Below, piece by piece: positions 51,080 through 53,102 of a DNA stretch of 53,102 nucleotides. The number at the start of each line of letters is the position of its first letter. The stretch's first letter is position 1. The position numbers were made by a program, and so were the translations under genes. The notes below the pieces were generated by a model. It was not told where the DNA came from. It saw only the letters and a program-made list of their open reading frames with translations, and did no database searches. The DNA is from Acidovorax sp. (GTDB lineage: Bacteria > Pseudomonadota > Gammaproteobacteria > Burkholderiales > Burkholderiaceae_C), in NCBI RefSeq assembly GCF_016783915.1, contig NZ_JADHVT010000017.1, forward strand, positions 1 through 53,102, given 5' to 3'.

Positions 51080-52005
51080 GCGGCCTCGGTCTTGGGGGTG
51101 TGGGAAGGTGCAAACACCTGCGGCACCTGCGCGCGGTGAAAGCCGTCAAATGGCCGCACGGCCGGGTGTGCAGCGGCGGTGGCACCAGGCGGGCGCTGCG
51201 GCCAGCCCATGCGCACCTGGGGCCGGGCGCCGTCCACCCGCAGCGTGGTGCCGCTGATGAAGCTGGCTGCCGGGCTGAGCAAAAAGGTGATGGCCGCCGA
51301 CACCTCGGCCTCGTTGCCAAAGCGGCCGAGCGGCACCGTGCGCGGCATGGCGCGCAGCATGTCGCCCGCCTCGGGCGGGTAGTTGTCCATGCCGCTGGAG
51401 GCGATGTAACCTGGCGCCACGGCGTTCACGCGCACACCGCTGTGTGCCCATTCCAGCGCTGCCGTTTCCGTCAAGCTGACCATGCCCGCACGGGCAGCGC
51501 CACTGTGCCCCATGCCCGGCATGGAGCCCCACATGTCGGCCACGATGTTGACGATGGAGCCGCCGTGCTGCGCCATCCACTGCCGGTAGCACTCGCGCGC
51601 CATCAGAAAGCCGCCGGTGAGGTTGGTGTTCAGCACCGCCTCCCAGCCCTTGGCGCTGATGGATTCAAGCGGCGACATGAACTGCCCGCCCGCGTTGTTG
51701 ACCAGCGCATCGATGTGGCCCTGCGCAGCAAGGATCTGCTGCACCAGCGCCACCACGCCTTCTTCGGATCGGATGTCGCACACCTCGCAGGACACACGGC
51801 CACCATCGGCGGTGATCTCTTCGGCCACGGCCAGCAGCTTTTCTGGCTTGCGCCCCACCAGCACCACATGCGCGCCCAGGTGCGCCAATTCATGCGCCGT
51901 GCACCGGCCTATGCCCGAGCCACCGCCGGTGACCACCACCACCTGGCCCTGGAACAGGCCCGGAGCAAACACAGACTGGTAGGCGTTGCCCGCAGTGGGG
52001 GCCAT
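51076..52005 (-). CDS. SDR-family oxidoreductase (AtuB/AtuG-like position) without a canonical YxxxK
   Basis: A 309-residue short-chain dehydrogenase. The nucleotide motif TGGGSGIG and the NNAGG motif are clear, and VRVNAVAPGYI lies at the usual place. Where classic SDRs have YxxxK, this protein reads GHSGAARAGMVSLTETAALEW, the pattern of peroxisomal trans-2-enoyl-CoA reductase and dienoyl-CoA reductase relatives. It therefore may reduce an enoyl-CoA instead of oxidising an alcohol. It precedes the carboxylase beta gene with a 4-base overlap and follows tetR by 24 bases. A 45-residue tail beyond the core is Pro/Ala-rich. Confidence 0.87.
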   Translation of the reverse strand: MAPTAGNAYQSVFAPGLFQGQVVVVTGGGSGIGRCTAHELAHLGAHVVLVGRKPEKLLAVAEEITADGGRVSCEVCDIRSEEGVVALVQQILAAQGHIDALVNNAGGQFMSPLESISAKGWEAVLNTNLTGGFLMARECYRQWMAQHGGSIVNIVADMWGSMPGMGHSGAARAGMVSLTETAALEWAHSGVRVNAVAPGYIASSGMDNYPPEAGDMLRAMPRTVPLGRFGNEAEVSAAITFLLSPAASFISGTTLRVDGARPQVRMGWPQRPPGATAAAHPAVRPFDGFHRAQVPQVFAPSHTPKTEAA

Positions 52006-52029
52006 GTTGAGTCTGCCTTGATGGAGTTG

Positions 52030-52767
52030 TTATGAACGGATGAACAAGGCCAGCGCCTCGTCGGTGAGCGCGTCGAGCGACTTGCCCTTCTTGGGCGAGA
52101 ACCACTGCACCGCCCAGTTGAGCGCCCCAAAGATGAACAACCGCGCCACACCGGGCTCGGCCTGCAGTGCGCCTTGCTGCGCCAGCGCGTGAAGCACGGG
52201 CATCCAGGTGGCCTCGTAGCTGTCCTTGATGCGGGCAATGCCCTTGCGCTGGGCCGGCGTGAGCGAGCGCCACTCGTACAGCATCACGGGGATGAAGCTG
52301 CTGCGCGGGCCGAGCAGGATCTCGAAATGGTGGCGAATGAGGGTGTGCAGTTGCTCGCGTGCTGTGGCCTGGGTTGGCAGTGCATCCAGCGCCTGCTGCT
52401 GGCTTTGTGTGGCCATGGTCATGCCCTCGCTCATCACGGCGTAGAGCAGCGCGCTTTTGCTTTCGAAATGGTAGAAGGGCGAGCCGCTGTGCATGCCCGC
52501 CGCCGCCGCAATGTCGCGCGTGCTGGTGGCGGCAAAGCCCTGGGTGCGGAAGAGCTTGGCCGCGCCGTCCATGAGCTTGCGACGGCGGTTGCCGTCGTCC
52601 AGTTCTTCGGCGGTCTTGCGGGGGCGGCCGCGGGGGCGGCGGGTAGGGGTTGGCTCCACAGTGGCTGCATTGGCGCCGGAGGAGGCTACGGCCTTGCTGC
52701 CAGTGCGGGCCGGCGGTTTCTTGGGAGCGGGGGCGATGGCGCTGGTGCGCGGCACGGGTGAATCCAT
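52030..52767 (-). CDS. TetR-family regulator with an AT-hook-like N-terminal extension
   Basis: A 245-residue regulator. Residues 1-55 are a disordered Pro/Ala-rich extension with RRPRGRPRK (AT-hook-like RGRP at 46-49). Residues ~60-115 form the TetR HTH: AAKLFRTQGFAATSTRDIAAAAGMHSGSPFYHFESKSALLYAV. The C-terminal ligand domain ends in LFIFGALNWAVQWFSPKKGKSLDALTDEALALFI, a pattern shared by acyl-CoA-sensing TetR proteins. It is the first gene of the atu-like cluster, and a 32-bp dyad sits 24-55 bases upstream of its start, so it likely represses itself and the cluster. The effector would be an acyl-CoA intermediate. Confidence 0.9.
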   Translation of the reverse strand: MDSPVPRTSAIAPAPKKPPARTGSKAVASSGANAATVEPTPTRRPRGRPRKTAEELDDGNRRRKLMDGAAKLFRTQGFAATSTRDIAAAAGMHSGSPFYHFESKSALLYAVMSEGMTMATQSQQQALDALPTQATAREQLHTLIRHHFEILLGPRSSFIPVMLYEWRSLTPAQRKGIARIKDSYEATWMPVLHALAQQGALQAEPGVARLFIFGALNWAVQWFSPKKGKSLDALTDEALALFIRS

Positions 52768-52790
52768 GCAGGCACGATAGCAAAACTGTT

Positions 52791-52822
52791 TATTTTTAGC
52801 AAGCAAGTGCTTTGTAAAAATA
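52791..52822. promoter_or_regulatory. Predicted TetR operator, site 3 (tetR promoter)
   Basis: TATTTTTAGCAAGC, four bases AAGT, GCTTTGTAAAAATA. The arms agree at 12 of 14 positions. The right arm is identical to that of the liv site. It overlaps the region expected to hold the promoter of tetR and the genes behind it. Confidence 0.75.
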
Positions 52823-52921
52823 GATAGCTTGCCTCATCATGATTGCCATCGGGTGTTATTTGATTTGAAGCGCTGTTATCTATCGCTTGATTTGCTATCT
52901 ATTTGGAAGCGGATGGCATGC

Positions 52922-53102
52922 CCGTGTGGAGTGCGGGAGCCGGGAGTCGCCCGGCAGGCGAGTCCCTTTCTTTCGCGTCGCCGAAAGAAAGGAACCAAAG
53001 AAAGGGCGACCCCACTGTCTGCGTCCCCTGCGCTTCGCTACGGGGCAACCTGCGGTGCTCGGGTTTGGCGGGGTCTCGCTCGAACTCGCTTCGCTCAGAC
53101 AA
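52922..53102. repeat. Widespread Comamonadaceae intergenic repeat, cut by the window edge
   Basis: It contains GGGAGTCGCCCGGCAGGCGA, CTTTCTTTCG / CGAAAGAAAGGAACC as an inverted pair, GGGCGACCCCACTG and, further on, CTCGCTTCGCTCAGACAA. This composition is a well-known dispersed element in related genomes. A 67-codon ORF on its minus strand (52899-53102) is probably not a gene. Bases 52823-52921 upstream hold only AT-rich sequence. Confidence 0.7.

Noticed and set aside
52823-52915. Possible further copy of the 53-bp repeat (GATAGCTTGCC... region)
   Set aside because: Only the left end and the TTTGAA end match; the core spacing does not, so I did not list it with the family.
52899-53102. 67-codon ORF at the right edge
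   Set aside because: It lies wholly in a common dispersed repeat, whose copies often get annotated as hypothetical proteins by chance.

Overview
This is a high-GC chromosomal stretch that looks like an Acidovorax-type member of the Comamonadaceae (Betaproteobacteria, Burkholderiales). The call rests on the gene families present (Bug-type tripartite tricarboxylate receptor, several transport systems with periplasmic receptors, Comamonadaceae-style CoA-ester catabolic genes) and on several dispersed repeats typical of that family. There are no rRNA, tRNA, CRISPR, phage or IS genes. Nearly all genes are intact and closely packed.

Layout. 0-13.3 kb is mostly housekeeping and transport: the end of a flavoprotein gene, a queuosine-precursor transporter, an M20 amidohydrolase with a divergent AraC regulator, an SLC13/DASS symporter, a chemotaxis receptor, HtpX protease, a DUF3025 gene, pyrC, a Bug-type receptor with an M20 peptidase, and a divergent RpiR-type regulator. 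13.3-18.8 kb holds a complete glutamate/aspartate ABC transporter (gltIJKL order), a second paralogous binding protein and a HypT-like LysR regulator. 18.9-22 kb is a TRAP transporter (small permease, large permease, receptor). 22-28 kb holds a MazG-like pyrophosphohydrolase, a D-2-hydroxyacid dehydrogenase, an ATM1-type ABC exporter, two hotdog thioesterases, a bactofilin and an enoyl-CoA hydratase.

28-53 kb is the most coherent part. On the plus strand a branched-chain-type ABC transporter (livHMGF) is fused by gene order to an acyl-CoA ligase and a receptor. It is followed by an acyl-CoA dehydrogenase, a thiolase and a bifunctional beta-oxidation enzyme. After a small lower-GC insertion (a lipoprotein gene and a tiny secreted His/Cys protein), the minus strand carries a cluster in the order tetR - SDR - carboxylase beta - alkC - acyl-CoA dehydrogenase - hydratase - carboxylase alpha - acyl-CoA dehydrogenase - BKACE. 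Apart from alkC, the missing atuA and the two extra distal genes, this order matches the Pseudomonas atuRBCDEF acyclic-terpene (citronellate/geranate) cluster.

The strongest new observation is a shared 32-bp dyad found in front of the liv operon, in front of the acyl-CoA dehydrogenase/thiolase/FadB operon, and in front of tetR itself. It ties uptake, CoA activation, beta-oxidation and the geranyl-CoA-carboxylase-like module into one predicted TetR regulon.

A second theme is repeat invasion. Two dispersed repeat families sit in frame inside real enzymes: a GC-rich ~78-bp element in an acyl-CoA dehydrogenase and in the biotin carboxylase domain, and a ~53-bp element in the carboxylase linker and in the DUF3025 protein. 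The 5' end of the carboxylase alpha gene has been triplicated as a 113-bp tandem array that creates two coupled leader ORFs.
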